The translations under genes and the position numbers were made by a program. Of a stretch of 64,000 nucleotides of DNA, positions 8,327 through 17,457 are shown piece by piece. The stretch covers positions 165,310 through 229,309 of the forward strand of contig NZ_RCVN01000003.1 in the NCBI RefSeq assembly GCF_003697915.1, given 5' to 3'. The notes below the pieces were generated by a model, which saw only the letters and a list, made by a program, of their open reading frames with translations, had not been told where the DNA came from and ran no database searches. Origin of the DNA: Staphylococcus pseudoxylosus (lineage in GTDB: Bacteria > Bacillota > Bacilli > Staphylococcales > Staphylococcaceae). Each line of letters begins with the position of its first letter. Position 1 is the stretch's first letter.

Positions 8327-8519
8327 ATAGAATGTCGAATATATATCATAAGGTAGTAACGTGCCATTTATCATCATAGTTATATTCCATTCCCAGAATT
8401 AGACTTTATGCACCCATTTTAAGACATGATATATCACAACATTCTAAATCAAGTAGATTATTGCTACTTGAAAAAATAAGATCTAAAGTTACTTTCAGGC
8501 AGTAGCTTTAGATCTTATT
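8327..8519 (+). ncRNA. Candidate small RNA
   Basis: This is the predicted transcript of the orphan promoter. It would start at one arm of an imperfect inverted repeat (8329-8349, AGAATGTC... to ATATATCAT). The second arm is ATGATATAT...ACATTCT at 8426-8445, so the RNA could fold into a long stem around a 75-base interior. It would run to the hairpin at 8475-8519. No ORF of useful length lies inside; GTG at about 8371 opens a 13-codon hydrophobic peptide, which is weak. I do not recognise it as a named staphylococcal RNA. The whole gene-free stretch 8190-8533 holds only these elements. Confidence 0.4.
8475..8519 (-). terminator. Terminator of the polyol dehydrogenase operon
   Basis: AATAAGATCTAAAG (8475-8488) and CTTTAGATCTTATT (8506-8519) form a perfect 14-bp stem. 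The A-run at 8471-8476 gives a U-tract on the minus strand, just past the dehydrogenase stop. It could also stop rightward transcription. Confidence 0.75.
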
Positions 8520-8533
8520 CATATATAAATATT

Positions 8534-9604
8534 TTATTCTGGTTTACCATTTGGGTACACTAACACTTTTAGTGATCCACTTTTATTAGTTCTCGCTTGT
8601 TCCATAGCAGCTTTAGCTTCTTTTAAATCGTAAGTATCTGTAAACATTGAATTTAAATCTGCCATTGTAGATGATAACATCTCAAGACCCATTTTATAAG
8701 TATTGGCATATCTAAAGATACCTACAATATTAATTTCATGATTAGCGATGAAAGGAATATTCAATTCATTATTTTCTTGTTGTGGAAGGCCTACTATCGC
8801 TAATGTTCCTCCATTATTTAGAGAGGATAATGCATTTTGAAGTGCAATAGGGTTGCCAGCCGTTTCAAATGCATAGTCTGCCCCTTTTTCTTGAGTGATT
8901 TCATTAATCCGCATTGTGACATCTTCATTTTTTATATTAATGGCGTGTGTTGCACCTAATTTTAAGGCTTCATCTAAACGTATTTGTTCAAGATCCGAAA
9001 CTATAATCTTTGTAGCACCAAATGCTTTTGCTGCTACAACTGCCATTAATCCAACTGGCCCCATACCCATTATTACCACGGTTGATCCTGGTTGAACGTT
9101 GGCTCTTTTACAAGCTTGGACGCCCACTGAAAATGGTTCATTTAAAGTGGCTTCTTCATAAGATAAATCTTCTGGTATATGGAATAAGAATCCTTCTGGA
9201 TGCTTAATATATTGACTAAAAGCACCATCAATAGGAGGTGTTGCTAAAAATTCAACATCTGGACATAAATTATATTTACCAGATTTACAGTATTCACACT
9301 CACCACAAGGTACACCAGGCTCAATTGCTACTCTATCACCGACTTTAAATTTAGTTACATCTGAGCCTACATCCGCTACAATTCCAGAACATTCGTGTCC
9401 TAAAATCAACGGTTTTTCTACTATAAATTCACCGACTCTACCATGTTCATAATAATGAACATCTGAACCACATACACCGACTGCCATAACTTTCACTAAA
9501 ACGTCATTTTCTCCTAACTGAGGTACCGTAACTTCTTTAAGTTCCATATCAAATGGTTTATTCAATATTGATATATTCATTGTTTCTGGAATGTTCTTTG
9601 TCAT
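8534..9604 (-). CDS. Zinc-dependent polyol dehydrogenase (xylitol/sorbitol/arabitol type)
   Basis: A 356-aa medium-chain dehydrogenase/reductase. The catalytic zinc site is visible as Cys in GVCGSDVHYYEHG and His-Glu in GHECSG. The structural zinc site has four cysteines in PCGECEYCKSGKYNLC. The Rossmann motif is GMGPVGLMAV, followed by an acidic VSDLEQ that favours NAD over NADP. The HYYEHGRVGEF segment is typical of sorbitol/xylitol dehydrogenases. As last gene behind xylulokinase and a polyol permease, it most likely oxidises xylitol or D-arabitol to D-xylulose. AAAGGAG precedes the ATG. Sorbitol-to-fructose is the main alternative, but xylulokinase next door argues against it. Confidence 0.88.
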   Translation of the reverse strand: MTKNIPETMNISILNKPFDMELKEVTVPQLGENDVLVKVMAVGVCGSDVHYYEHGRVGEFIVEKPLILGHECSGIVADVGSDVTKFKVGDRVAIEPGVPCGECEYCKSGKYNLCPDVEFLATPPIDGAFSQYIKHPEGFLFHIPEDLSYEEATLNEPFSVGVQACKRANVQPGSTVVIMGMGPVGLMAVVAAKAFGATKIIVSDLEQIRLDEALKLGATHAINIKNEDVTMRINEITQEKGADYAFETAGNPIALQNALSSLNNGGTLAIVGLPQQENNELNIPFIANHEINIVGIFRYANTYKMGLEMLSSTMADLNSMFTDTYDLKEAKAAMEQARTNKSGSLKVLVYPNGKPE

Positions 9605-9623
9605 ATTAAAACTCCTTTACTTT

Positions 9624-11111
9624 CTATTTTATATTTAACAACTGCTGTGTTAACGTTTCCGTTTGTTGATAGATTTGTTGATAGATTTTAAAATACTGTT
9701 CATACTTTTTATGGTTTTCTAGATTAGGTTTGTATGTTTCACCATATGAAATAAATAAGTCAGCACAATCTTTCATCGTGTTAAACCATTTCATACCATA
9801 TGCAGCTAACATTGCCGCCCCCATTCCCGGACCTTCCTCATATTTTAATGTCATAATATTTGCATTAAAAACATCTGCTTGAAGTTGTAACCAAAATCTA
9901 CTTTTTGCTCCACCTCCTATAGAGACTATTTGTCTTTCATGACAACCATCTTGTATCATAAATTTATAGGATTCGTAGAGTGAATACGTAATACCTTCAA
10001 TGACAGCACGTACAAAATCATATTTTTGCGTATTATTATTAATACCTATAAAGCTTCCTCTAATAAAAGCATCACCGTGTGGCGTGCGTTCTCCTTGTAA
10101 ATATGGTGCAAACAGCAAACCATTAGCACCTATTTGTGATTGATCAGCTTGCTCAACTACATTTTCAAAAGTCTCATCTTTAAAGAAGGTATGCTTTAAC
10201 CAATTTAAACTAGCACCAGCACTTAATGTTACTCCCATCTCATAGGACATATTGGGTTGCGCATGATTAAAGAAATGAATATTATGACCTGACGACGCAC
10301 TATCATTATGATTTGTACATGTCAATATCACTCCCGATGTTCCAATACTACATAGTGTTTCGGCATCATTGATAACGCCTGCTCCTAATGCACCACAAGC
10401 ATTATCAGCTCCTCCTGCAAATATCGCAATATCACTATTCAAATTTAGTTCTTTTTTGATTTCTGATTTAAGATAACCAACAAATTCGTGTGACGCCACG
10501 AGACGAGGAAATATGTTTCCCAATTCTAATGTTTCTCCCACTGATTTATCCCAGTCCTGAGTATCAGGATTTAACAATAAGGTACCTGCAGCATCACTGT
10601 ATTCCATTGCTACATCACCAGTGAGTTCATATCTCACATAATCCTTTGGTAATAAAAACACTTCTAATCGACGCCAATTTTCTGGTTCATTCTCTTTCAT
10701 CCATAATAATTTAGGTAACGTAAATCCTTCCAGTATAGGATTACCTAATAGTATTCCTCCATATTTTTCTTTGATTTCTCGACATTGTTTAGTTGTTCTA
10801 GTGTCATTCCAAAGGATAGCATTTCTTAGTGGTTTCAACTCTTTATCTAAAGCTACCAGACCATGCATTTGACCTGAAAATGACAACCCCTTTATTTCTT
10901 TATCATACATAGCTTCCTGTTTAATCAGTATTTTTATACTTTCTTTTACCGACTCAACCCAATTTCTAGGGTCTTGTTCATTAAAGCCTGATTGTAGTTG
11001 TATTAATGGTAATGTAACACTTGTTTGACTAATAACTTGTCCTTGTTTATTTACTGCTAGTGTCTTAATTGCGCTTGTACCTAAATCTACACCTAATACA
11101 ACTTCCTCCAT
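9624..11111 (-). CDS. xylB: Xylulokinase
   Basis: A 495-aa FGGY-family kinase that phosphorylates D-xylulose to D-xylulose 5-phosphate for the pentose phosphate pathway. Family marks are the N-terminal phosphate loop LGVDLGTSAIKT, FSGQMHGLVALD with the MHG signature of xylulokinases, WNDTRT, GGADNACGALGAG, and the C-terminal VSIGGGAKSRFWLQLQADV. The start is the ATG at 11111, because AAGGA stands about eight bases upstream; an earlier ATG abuts that site. It lies 16 bases after the permease gene and 19 bases before the dehydrogenase gene, so all three form one operon. No xylose isomerase is in view, which fits pentitol rather than xylose use. Confidence 0.92.
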   Translation of the reverse strand: MEEVVLGVDLGTSAIKTLAVNKQGQVISQTSVTLPLIQLQSGFNEQDPRNWVESVKESIKILIKQEAMYDKEIKGLSFSGQMHGLVALDKELKPLRNAILWNDTRTTKQCREIKEKYGGILLGNPILEGFTLPKLLWMKENEPENWRRLEVFLLPKDYVRYELTGDVAMEYSDAAGTLLLNPDTQDWDKSVGETLELGNIFPRLVASHEFVGYLKSEIKKELNLNSDIAIFAGGADNACGALGAGVINDAETLCSIGTSGVILTCTNHNDSASSGHNIHFFNHAQPNMSYEMGVTLSAGASLNWLKHTFFKDETFENVVEQADQSQIGANGLLFAPYLQGERTPHGDAFIRGSFIGINNNTQKYDFVRAVIEGITYSLYESYKFMIQDGCHERQIVSIGGGAKSRFWLQLQADVFNANIMTLKYEEGPGMGAAMLAAYGMKWFNTMKDCADLFISYGETYKPNLENHKKYEQYFKIYQQIYQQTETLTQQLLNIK

Positions 11112-11127
11112 TACAATCATTCCTTTC

Positions 11128-12423
11128 TTATAATTTTTGAAGTTGACTATTTAATTCAGTTGTTTTTTCTTCATCAATACCGGGTTGATATACTTTTATG
11201 AAATAAGTTATTATAGCACCTATGAAATAGCAAATAGCAAATGCCCAAACAACACCTACTTCATTAAATATAGGTAAGAATAAGGTTGCTAAAGCTGGAG
11301 CTACAAAGTTACTTAAACCAGCTGCTAAATTATGTGATGAGAGTGTTGCACCAATATGTTCTGGTTCTAAAGCAGTAAAAATAGCGAAAATTGGAACAAA
11401 GGCCGATTGAGTTATTCCAAATAATATTGCACATAAAATCGCTATTGCAAATACATCTCCGCTTAATATAGGTAAATAATAGAAAAGGAGTGTCGTTATG
11501 CCACATCCAATACAACCAAATAACATGACTTGACGTTTCCAGCCAATTTTATCTGCGATAATACCCCAAACCACATCACCAATAATACAAGTTACATGCA
11601 TTGCTCCCCATGTCCATAACCATTGTTGCATTGTAAAACCAATCTTATCTGTGAACATAACAGGAAATATAACTACTAAACCAAATAATGACAATTGATT
11701 TATTACCCTCACAATGAACACTTTTATAATTTCAGGATTTTTATAAACGATTGCAACTTCCTTTAATACTTTTATATATCTTTCTTTAACTGCTTTTTCA
11801 GCATTAGGTTTAACATTTCTCTTACCTACAATATAAAATGCTAATAACCCACCAATAAATATCCATATAACAGATAACCACAATGTTCCCATAAATCCAA
11901 TCTGTGGAATTGTAAAACTAGGTAAATATGTACCTATAACCCCCATACCTACAGAAAACATTGCCCAGAACCAACCAATAGCTGTTGCTAAACGAGATTT
12001 ATCAGTAATATATGTTACCCATACTAAAAATCCATATAGGAATAAGGGATAACCTAAACCTCTAATACCATACATTACTAACATCATATTGTAGTTTTCC
12101 ATTCCCATACCAAAAACTAAAAATAATATATGAAAAACTAACCATATTACAGTCCCTAATAGCATTACTTTTCTTGGTCCATAAACATCAGATAATACAG
12201 CAGCTAACCATGATCCTACTACTACCATAACGCCATAAACAGTAAATACCATGGATGCTTGTCCACCAGAAAATCCTAAATCAACGATATTTTTCGATAA
12301 AAAAGCTTGTTCAATACCATCTCCAGTCATAAATATAAAAATGGCAATCAACGCTCCAAATATAATTTTAGGTATTCCCATCCATGTCTTTTGATTATTG
12401 ATATTACTTATTGCAGTATTCAA
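11128..12423 (-). CDS. MFS polyol permease, RbtT/DalT/CsbX type
   Basis: A 431-aa, 12-helix major facilitator. It closely follows the ribitol/D-arabinitol permeases of Klebsiella as I remember them: FMTGDGIEQAFLSKNIVDLGF near the N-terminus, MYGIRGLGYPLFLYGF, GWFWAMFSVGMGVIG with YLPSFTIPQIG, and NLAAGLSNFVAPALATLFLP near the end. It should import a pentitol by proton symport. The start is probably the TTG at 12423, which has AAAGGGGG at the right distance; the in-frame ATG ten codons earlier has no such site. It is the first gene of the permease-xylB-dehydrogenase operon, under a perfect palindromic operator. Confidence 0.88.
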   Translation of the reverse strand: MNTAISNINNQKTWMGIPKIIFGALIAIFIFMTGDGIEQAFLSKNIVDLGFSGGQASMVFTVYGVMVVVGSWLAAVLSDVYGPRKVMLLGTVIWLVFHILFLVFGMGMENYNMMLVMYGIRGLGYPLFLYGFLVWVTYITDKSRLATAIGWFWAMFSVGMGVIGTYLPSFTIPQIGFMGTLWLSVIWIFIGGLLAFYIVGKRNVKPNAEKAVKERYIKVLKEVAIVYKNPEIIKVFIVRVINQLSLFGLVVIFPVMFTDKIGFTMQQWLWTWGAMHVTCIIGDVVWGIIADKIGWKRQVMLFGCIGCGITTLLFYYLPILSGDVFAIAILCAILFGITQSAFVPIFAIFTALEPEHIGATLSSHNLAAGLSNFVAPALATLFLPIFNEVGVVWAFAICYFIGAIITYFIKVYQPGIDEEKTTELNSQLQKL

Positions 12424-12451
12424 TTTATTTCCCCCTTTAGTTAATAAATTC

Positions 12452-12473
12452 ATAACTTAAACGTTTAAGTTAT
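12452..12473. promoter_or_regulatory. Operator for the LacI-type pentitol regulator (structural operon)
   Basis: A perfect 22-bp palindrome whose core is CTTAAACGTTTAAG (12456-12469). The CG-centred dyad is typical of LacI-family operators. On the minus strand it overlaps the candidate -10 box TATAAC of the permease promoter, so binding should block initiation. The same 14-bp core occurs once more, before the regulator gene. Confidence 0.75.
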
Positions 12474-12505
12474 AGAAAAAACAACTCAAATTGCAGACTT
12501 TAAAA

Positions 12506-13516
12506 TTACCTGAACTCGCATGACTCACGAATGACTAATTTCGTAGAAAGTTTTATTGATTCATTTTTTTCTCCTCTAATCATTCTATATATCATCTTAC
12601 CTGCTTCCTTCCCCATTGTTTTAACTGGTTGAGATACAACTGTTAATTTAGGAGCATAAATCTCATTCCAATAACTATCATCAAAACCAACAATAATCAC
12701 ATCTTTTGTTATTACTTTTCCACCTTCTTTAATAGCTTGTAAAGCTCCAAGTAATAACAAATGATTTGTTGCAACAATTGCCTTTATATTTTCACCTATT
12801 AAAGTTTTCGTAGCTTCATAACCACTTTTGATTTGAGCATCTGTCCCTAACTGTTGGTCACTATAGAAAATGAGATTGTGATTAACCTCGATGTGATTGT
12901 CCGATAACGCGCGTGCATATCCCTGCCTTCTCTCTGTTGTTGTGCTAATGTTTGGATTGGCAAGTAATAAACCGATGTCTGTAGACTTACTACTTATTAA
13001 TCTTTGAGTTGCTGTATAAGCCGCTTCTTCATTATTAACTGTTATAGAAGACAATTGCATTGATTCTAACTCTCTGTCTAGTGTCATGATTGGGGTATTC
13101 AACCATTCTTTTTTCAATTTGAACTTGGAGTTAACAGGAACTAAAATAATAGCGCTTACATTTTGAGCTATAAAACTTTCAATCAACGCTTTCTGCTTAT
13201 CCTCATTTTCTTCAGATGAAACCACTGCCACATGTAACTGATGTTTTTGACATTCATCACTTATCTCAGTAAGTAATTCTGTAAAAAAAGGATTTTGATC
13301 GGGTACTATAAAAGCAATCATATTAGATTGTCCTGTTTTTAAACTTCTCGCAAATTGATTTGGTTCGTAATTTAGATCATCTATAGCTCCCAATACTTTT
13401 TCTTTTGTTTTATCGCTTAACTCAGTACTTTTATAATTTAAAACATTCGATACAGTTGCTATTGACACCCCTGCCCTTTTTGCCACATCATGAAGGGTTG
13501 GTTTATTTCTCACCAT
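12506..13516 (-). CDS. LacI-family regulator of the pentitol operon
   Basis: A 336-aa repressor with an N-terminal helix-turn-helix (TLHDVAKRAGVSIATVSNVLN) and a periplasmic-binding-protein-like effector domain (SNMIAFIVPDQNPFF; VIIVGFDDSYW). It is presumably induced by a pentitol or pentulose. The start taken is the ATG at 13516; a GTG one codon later and an upstream GTG are alternatives within the purine-rich GGTGGTGGAG. Identical palindromes before this gene and before the permease gene, with the gene lying directly upstream of the operon, make autoregulation plus operon control likely. It is not CcpA, which lacks such local operators and sits elsewhere. Confidence 0.85.
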   Translation of the reverse strand: MVRNKPTLHDVAKRAGVSIATVSNVLNYKSTELSDKTKEKVLGAIDDLNYEPNQFARSLKTGQSNMIAFIVPDQNPFFTELLTEISDECQKHQLHVAVVSSEENEDKQKALIESFIAQNVSAIILVPVNSKFKLKKEWLNTPIMTLDRELESMQLSSITVNNEEAAYTATQRLISSKSTDIGLLLANPNISTTTERRQGYARALSDNHIEVNHNLIFYSDQQLGTDAQIKSGYEATKTLIGENIKAIVATNHLLLLGALQAIKEGGKVITKDVIIVGFDDSYWNEIYAPKLTVVSQPVKTMGKEAGKMIYRMIRGEKNESIKLSTKLVIRESCEFR

Positions 13517-13525
13517 CTCCACCAC

Positions 13526-13539
13526 CTTAAACGTTTAAG
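13526..13539. promoter_or_regulatory. Operator for the LacI-type regulator (own gene)
   Basis: A perfect palindrome CTTAAACGTTTAAG lying between the regulator's promoter and its start codon, i.e. downstream of the predicted transcription start. It would act as an autoregulatory roadblock. Confidence 0.72.
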
Positions 13540-13571
13540 TTTTAACTGAAATAATCCAAGTCAATAAATAC

Positions 13572-13609
13572 ATTATAGATTCTCTTTGCATTTTTTGCAA
13601 ACGCTATCA
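13572..13609 (-). promoter_or_regulatory. LacI-regulator promoter overlapped by a cre site
   Basis: On the minus strand TTGCAA (13600-13595) and TATAAT (13577-13572) have a 17-base spacer. Plus-strand 13595-13609, TTGCAAACGCTATCA, fits all defined positions of WTGNAANCGNWNNCW and covers the -35 box, suggesting CcpA repression. The remaining gene-free stretch up to 13838 is AT-rich and holds the upstream region of the giant AraC gene; I see nothing else in it. Confidence 0.65.
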
Positions 13610-13838
13610 TAACTTCAATTAACTATCTCTATTTTGGGAATTTAGTAAATAAAAAAACAGCTTCATTTATATTTTAATGATCTACATCCAGTTAATTCTA
13701 TACTTCAACTGCATTTTATTACTTTAACCTATCATTTTATTAATACCTTTTAATCCATGCCCTTTTTATAGCGCAGAGTTGTACAATAGGCATACTACTA
13801 CAAGGTAAAAGACTCATATCTAGATAAAGGTGATATTT

Positions 13839-15914
13839 TTGATTAGTACGCTATCTATTAGGAATCATTATACATCTGAATTAACAAGATGCATCAATGA
13901 AATTGTTATACTGCTCCCATTAAATAAACCCTGCAAGATCAATTTAAATGGAACAACTATTTCAGTCACTGATGGCATAATTGTTAATAATGCAGATTTA
14001 TATCAAATGTTAGATGTTCAAGAGCTATTAGAGTTAAAAATCCCTTTACCACTTTTTATTGAAAAAGATACTAATATTTCAAAATCATATTTCGATTTTA
14101 ACCGTATTCAATTTGTAGAACAATTTAGGAACTTAGTTGTAGAAAGTATACACCAGCCCATCCAAGATGAGTTCAGTATGAATATGTATATATCTAGTAT
14201 TATTGAATTCTTATTAAGAGAAGCGCGGGTAATGTTAAATAACATCTACATACCTTATTTAAATACTAAACACCCATTAGTAGGTCGTATTACGAAATAC
14301 ATTCACGAAAATATATGCGAGACATTAAACACAAAGCATTTATCTCAAACGTTTTATATTTCACAGTCGTATATATCCATACTATTTTCTAGCAATATCA
14401 ACATAAATTTTAAACATTATACGACTTCATTAAGAATTGCTTTATCCCTATATGACCTTATTCAAGATAATAAAAGTATCTATGAAGTCGCTATTAAATA
14501 TCGATTTTTGAATGTAACAACTTATTCTAAACATTTTAAGTATTACATCCATATGCCACCTAAAAAGTATATTTTTTTATTTAAAAAGGGTCATTATAAA
14601 TCGCCATATAAATTAGTTTCGAATAACGTAACTTCAAAGACTTATTTGAATAAAATCCAACAACCAACTATGCACACAAATAACTCTGATTATTCATTAA
14701 ACCTTTCAAAACTGTCGTTTAATAATTGCTTCAAACCCATGACTACGCTTATTCAATTAGATGATATATATACCTTGAATCATTTTTATGAATCTCATAT
14801 AGTGGGCAATGATCCTACGACGATGTTTTCAAAAATAAACTTTTGTGTATTAGATACTCATTTGAAGCAATTAAATGCATTAAGTGCTCAACAAATCATA
14901 CATACAATTAAACAGTTAATGCTAAAGGGTCATCAGTTGACTATTAAAATAACTAACCTATCTTTACGTCAAACCCAAAAATTTTCAGTGGCTAAATTAC
15001 TAGCTGAATTAGCCACTGATTCAGCTCAAATAACATTACAATTCGAGTTTTCTTATAATGCCTTTAATGAGCTTTCAAATTTTATTGAAAAAGTCCATCT
15101 CAAGTACCCACTTATTAAAATTGGTACGACGATTGATTGCATAATTAAAAGTAAAAATACTTTACCTCAAATGCTACATCATATCACTTCAATTAAATCG
15201 GATTTTTACTATATTGATTTAGATTTGAATAGATTTTATAGATTAATGGCACCTAAGGTAGTAAAGTCACAAAAAAACTATAATTTAAAACAAGTACTTT
15301 TAATATTTATTAGCCAATTAGGTATTGAGCATGCAAACAAATTAATTTTAACTCATTTGACTCATAAATCCTTACAAGATTACTACAACACATCTAGCCA
15401 ACAGACACACATTTTATTAACGCGTTTTTTAGTTGAATTAAATCAAAGTATCTGTGGTTTGGGTTACCCTTACTATACCGACGATAATGATAGAATTATG
15501 CTGTTTAATAAATTTCATTGTCCGATGCCTATTGTTCATATTTATAGCTTTTTAAAGGTTTTTTTCAAACAACAAGTCGCCTTACTTCCTAGCGCAATTA
15601 TATGTAAAACAAATTGCCATTATCATATTTTATTATTTAGTAACTTAGAAAAAACATCTTGTATCGTTAAAGTAAATCATCATTTCATCAAATCATTTCC
15701 AGTGTTCTCAAGACTTTTAAATAAAGATCATGGAATGATTACAAATTTGATACCTTCAAATATAGATCAGAAACTTTTTGATTTAAGCTGTATAGAACAA
15801 ATCAATAGCGCTAATTATCCATTATCGAAATTGACTTTACATTACTATAAAGAACCTTTGATTTATAAACTATCTCAATCATCTATTCAATATATTATGA
15901 TCGCCATGAGTTAA
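13839..15914 (+). CDS. Giant AraC-family regulator, Rsp/Rbf-like
   Basis: A 691-aa protein with one AraC-type double helix-turn-helix near residues 160-255 (LNTKHLSQTFYISQSYISILFSS, then IYEVAIKYRFLNVTTYSKHFK ending in MPPKKY). It is followed by about 430 residues that resemble a degenerate glycosidase/barrel-like domain found in the large staphylococcal AraC regulators. Rsp (about 700 aa) and Rbf of S. aureus have this unusual architecture, with the HTH not at the C-terminus, and control surface proteins and biofilm. The start is a TTG with AAAGGTGA before it. The neighbouring ECF transporter is convergent and need not be its target. Assignment to Rsp rather than Rbf rests on length and recall only. 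Confidence 0.7.
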   Translation: MISTLSIRNHYTSELTRCINEIVILLPLNKPCKINLNGTTISVTDGIIVNNADLYQMLDVQELLELKIPLPLFIEKDTNISKSYFDFNRIQFVEQFRNLVVESIHQPIQDEFSMNMYISSIIEFLLREARVMLNNIYIPYLNTKHPLVGRITKYIHENICETLNTKHLSQTFYISQSYISILFSSNININFKHYTTSLRIALSLYDLIQDNKSIYEVAIKYRFLNVTTYSKHFKYYIHMPPKKYIFLFKKGHYKSPYKLVSNNVTSKTYLNKIQQPTMHTNNSDYSLNLSKLSFNNCFKPMTTLIQLDDIYTLNHFYESHIVGNDPTTMFSKINFCVLDTHLKQLNALSAQQIIHTIKQLMLKGHQLTIKITNLSLRQTQKFSVAKLLAELATDSAQITLQFEFSYNAFNELSNFIEKVHLKYPLIKIGTTIDCIIKSKNTLPQMLHHITSIKSDFYYIDLDLNRFYRLMAPKVVKSQKNYNLKQVLLIFISQLGIEHANKLILTHLTHKSLQDYYNTSSQQTHILLTRFLVELNQSICGLGYPYYTDDNDRIMLFNKFHCPMPIVHIYSFLKVFFKQQVALLPSAIICKTNCHYHILLFSNLEKTSCIVKVNHHFIKSFPVFSRLLNKDHGMITNLIPSNIDQKLFDLSCIEQINSANYPLSKLTLHYYKEPLIYKLSQSSIQYIMIAMS

Positions 15915-15916
15915 TA

Positions 15917-15967
15917 AATAAAATAAGGCCAAAAACAAATTCACCATTTGTTTTTAGCCTTATTTTT
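15917..15967. terminator. Bidirectional terminator between the AraC regulator and ECF ATPase genes
   Basis: AAATAAGGCCAAAAACAAAT pairs with ATTTGTTTTTAGCCTTATTT, with one mismatch, around a 5-base loop; A/T runs lie on both sides. Confidence 0.8.
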
Positions 15968-15990
15968 AATTTGAACAATTACTGTAGTAT

Positions 15991-17448
15991 TTAAATTTCA
16001 AAAAAGTTCTGTAACTTGTTTAAATATTCATTATCCATTTGATATTGATCTTTAATACATCCCTTTTCAAGATGTAATACTTCATCAGCACATGCCATCA
16101 ATAATTCATAATCATGTGTAATAACTAATACTGTGTGCCCTTGATTAGCTAAACGATTGAGGATTCCACTTATTTCACGCATACGTTGACCATCTAATCC
16201 ACTAGAGGGTTCATCAAAAATAAGAACCTCTCGTTTAGTTTCTACAGCACTAGCAATAGCTAAGCGCTGCTTTTCTCCGCCTGAAAGTGACAACGGGTGC
16301 CGGTCAACATGGTCTGATATGCCATACTGTTGTAAGCGTGATTGAACTGATGCATCATTTAATTTATTATTACTTAAACGTAGTTCCTCAGCAACACTTT
16401 CAGCAAATAATTGATTATTCACATCTTGAAAAACCATATATACATGATCTAACCTTTGATTGCGTTTTAATATCTTATTATTTATATCGATATGTCCTTT
16501 AAATTTACGTTCTACACCGGTTAGACATCGAGCAAACGTCGATTTCCCGGAACCGTTAGAGCCTATAATAGCTGTTACTTTGCCTTGTGGTAGTTCGACT
16601 TTAGGAATATTAAGTGCATATGGTTCCTTGGCTTTATAATTAAAAATAAAATTATGCAATGTTAATTTTTCTTCACTATTGTTGTAATTTAAATCTTTAG
16701 GTTTCATATCATCTAAATGTATCGATCTTAATCCTAAAAGCGTTAAATTGTCATGCGTTAATGCATTGAATGAGCCATTGTCGTAAATTTCGCTAATCTC
16801 ACCATATTTCATCACTACAAAACGGTCGACGACATCTATCAAGTAATGCAAACGATGTTCAGCAATGATAATTGTTTTACCTTCACTTTTCCACTGCTCC
16901 AACAACTGACGTAATTTAGTAATTGTAGTAAAGTCCAAGTTAGATGAAGGCTCATCTAAAATGATAATTTCGTGTCCACTTACTTGTATTGCAGTACAAG
17001 CGATAAGTTGTTTCTCTCCACCGGACAGGTTAAATATATCTCTATCTAATAAATGGTTCATCTTCAGTACTTCGGAACTATGGTTAATATTAGCTACGAT
17101 ACGTTGTGGATTAACACCGTAGTTTTCCGGTTCAAATGCTAACTCACTCGTTGTATTTAAGCAAAAAAATTGTGAACGAGGATTTTGAAAAACTGAGCCA
17201 CTTATCTTGGAAATCTCATAAATCGATTGCTGACGTATATCCTTTCCATTGACTTGAACAGTCCCCTCAATATTACCATGATATAGATGCGGTACAGTAC
17301 CATTTAGAATGCGTGTCACTGTAGTTTTTCCACATCCTGATGCCCCTGTTAAACAAATAACCTCACCCCTATTAATAGTAAGATTAATATTATTTAGCAC
17401 CTTTTCTCCGTTTTCATAATTAAACGACATATCCTCAATTCGAATCAT
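15991..17448 (-). CDS. ECF transporter ATPase, two fused ABC domains
   Basis: A 485-aa energy-coupling-factor A component with two complete ABC modules. Module 1: Walker A GASGCGKTT (about residues 36-44), signature LSGGEKQL and Walker B IIILDEPSSNLD. Module 2: Walker A GSNGSGKST, Q-loop FQDVNNQLFAES, signature LSGGEKQRLA, and Walker B VLIFDEPSSGLDG. The NQLFA Q-loop motif is typical of ECF ATPases. It energises uptake through the T and S subunits encoded just upstream. It begins 9 bases after the T-component stop, so the three genes form one operon in the order S-T-A. Confidence 0.9.
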   Translation of the reverse strand: MIRIEDMSFNYENGEKVLNNINLTINRGEVICLTGASGCGKTTVTRILNGTVPHLYHGNIEGTVQVNGKDIRQQSIYEISKISGSVFQNPRSQFFCLNTTSELAFEPENYGVNPQRIVANINHSSEVLKMNHLLDRDIFNLSGGEKQLIACTAIQVSGHEIIILDEPSSNLDFTTITKLRQLLEQWKSEGKTIIIAEHRLHYLIDVVDRFVVMKYGEISEIYDNGSFNALTHDNLTLLGLRSIHLDDMKPKDLNYNNSEEKLTLHNFIFNYKAKEPYALNIPKVELPQGKVTAIIGSNGSGKSTFARCLTGVERKFKGHIDINNKILKRNQRLDHVYMVFQDVNNQLFAESVAEELRLSNNKLNDASVQSRLQQYGISDHVDRHPLSLSGGEKQRLAIASAVETKREVLIFDEPSSGLDGQRMREISGILNRLANQGHTVLVITHDYELLMACADEVLHLEKGCIKDQYQMDNEYLNKLQNFFEI

Positions 17449-17457
17449 ATTTTAACC

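Noticed and set aside
8371..8412. 13-codon hydrophobic ORF inside the candidate small RNA
   Set aside because: GTG start, only a moderate upstream AAGG and no family match; not enough to call a gene.
8534..9604. Assignment of the dehydrogenase to teichoic acid synthesis (TarJ-like)
   Set aside because: It keeps both zinc sites and lies in a pentitol operon with xylulokinase; the true tarJ is at 22888-23916 and overlaps tarI.
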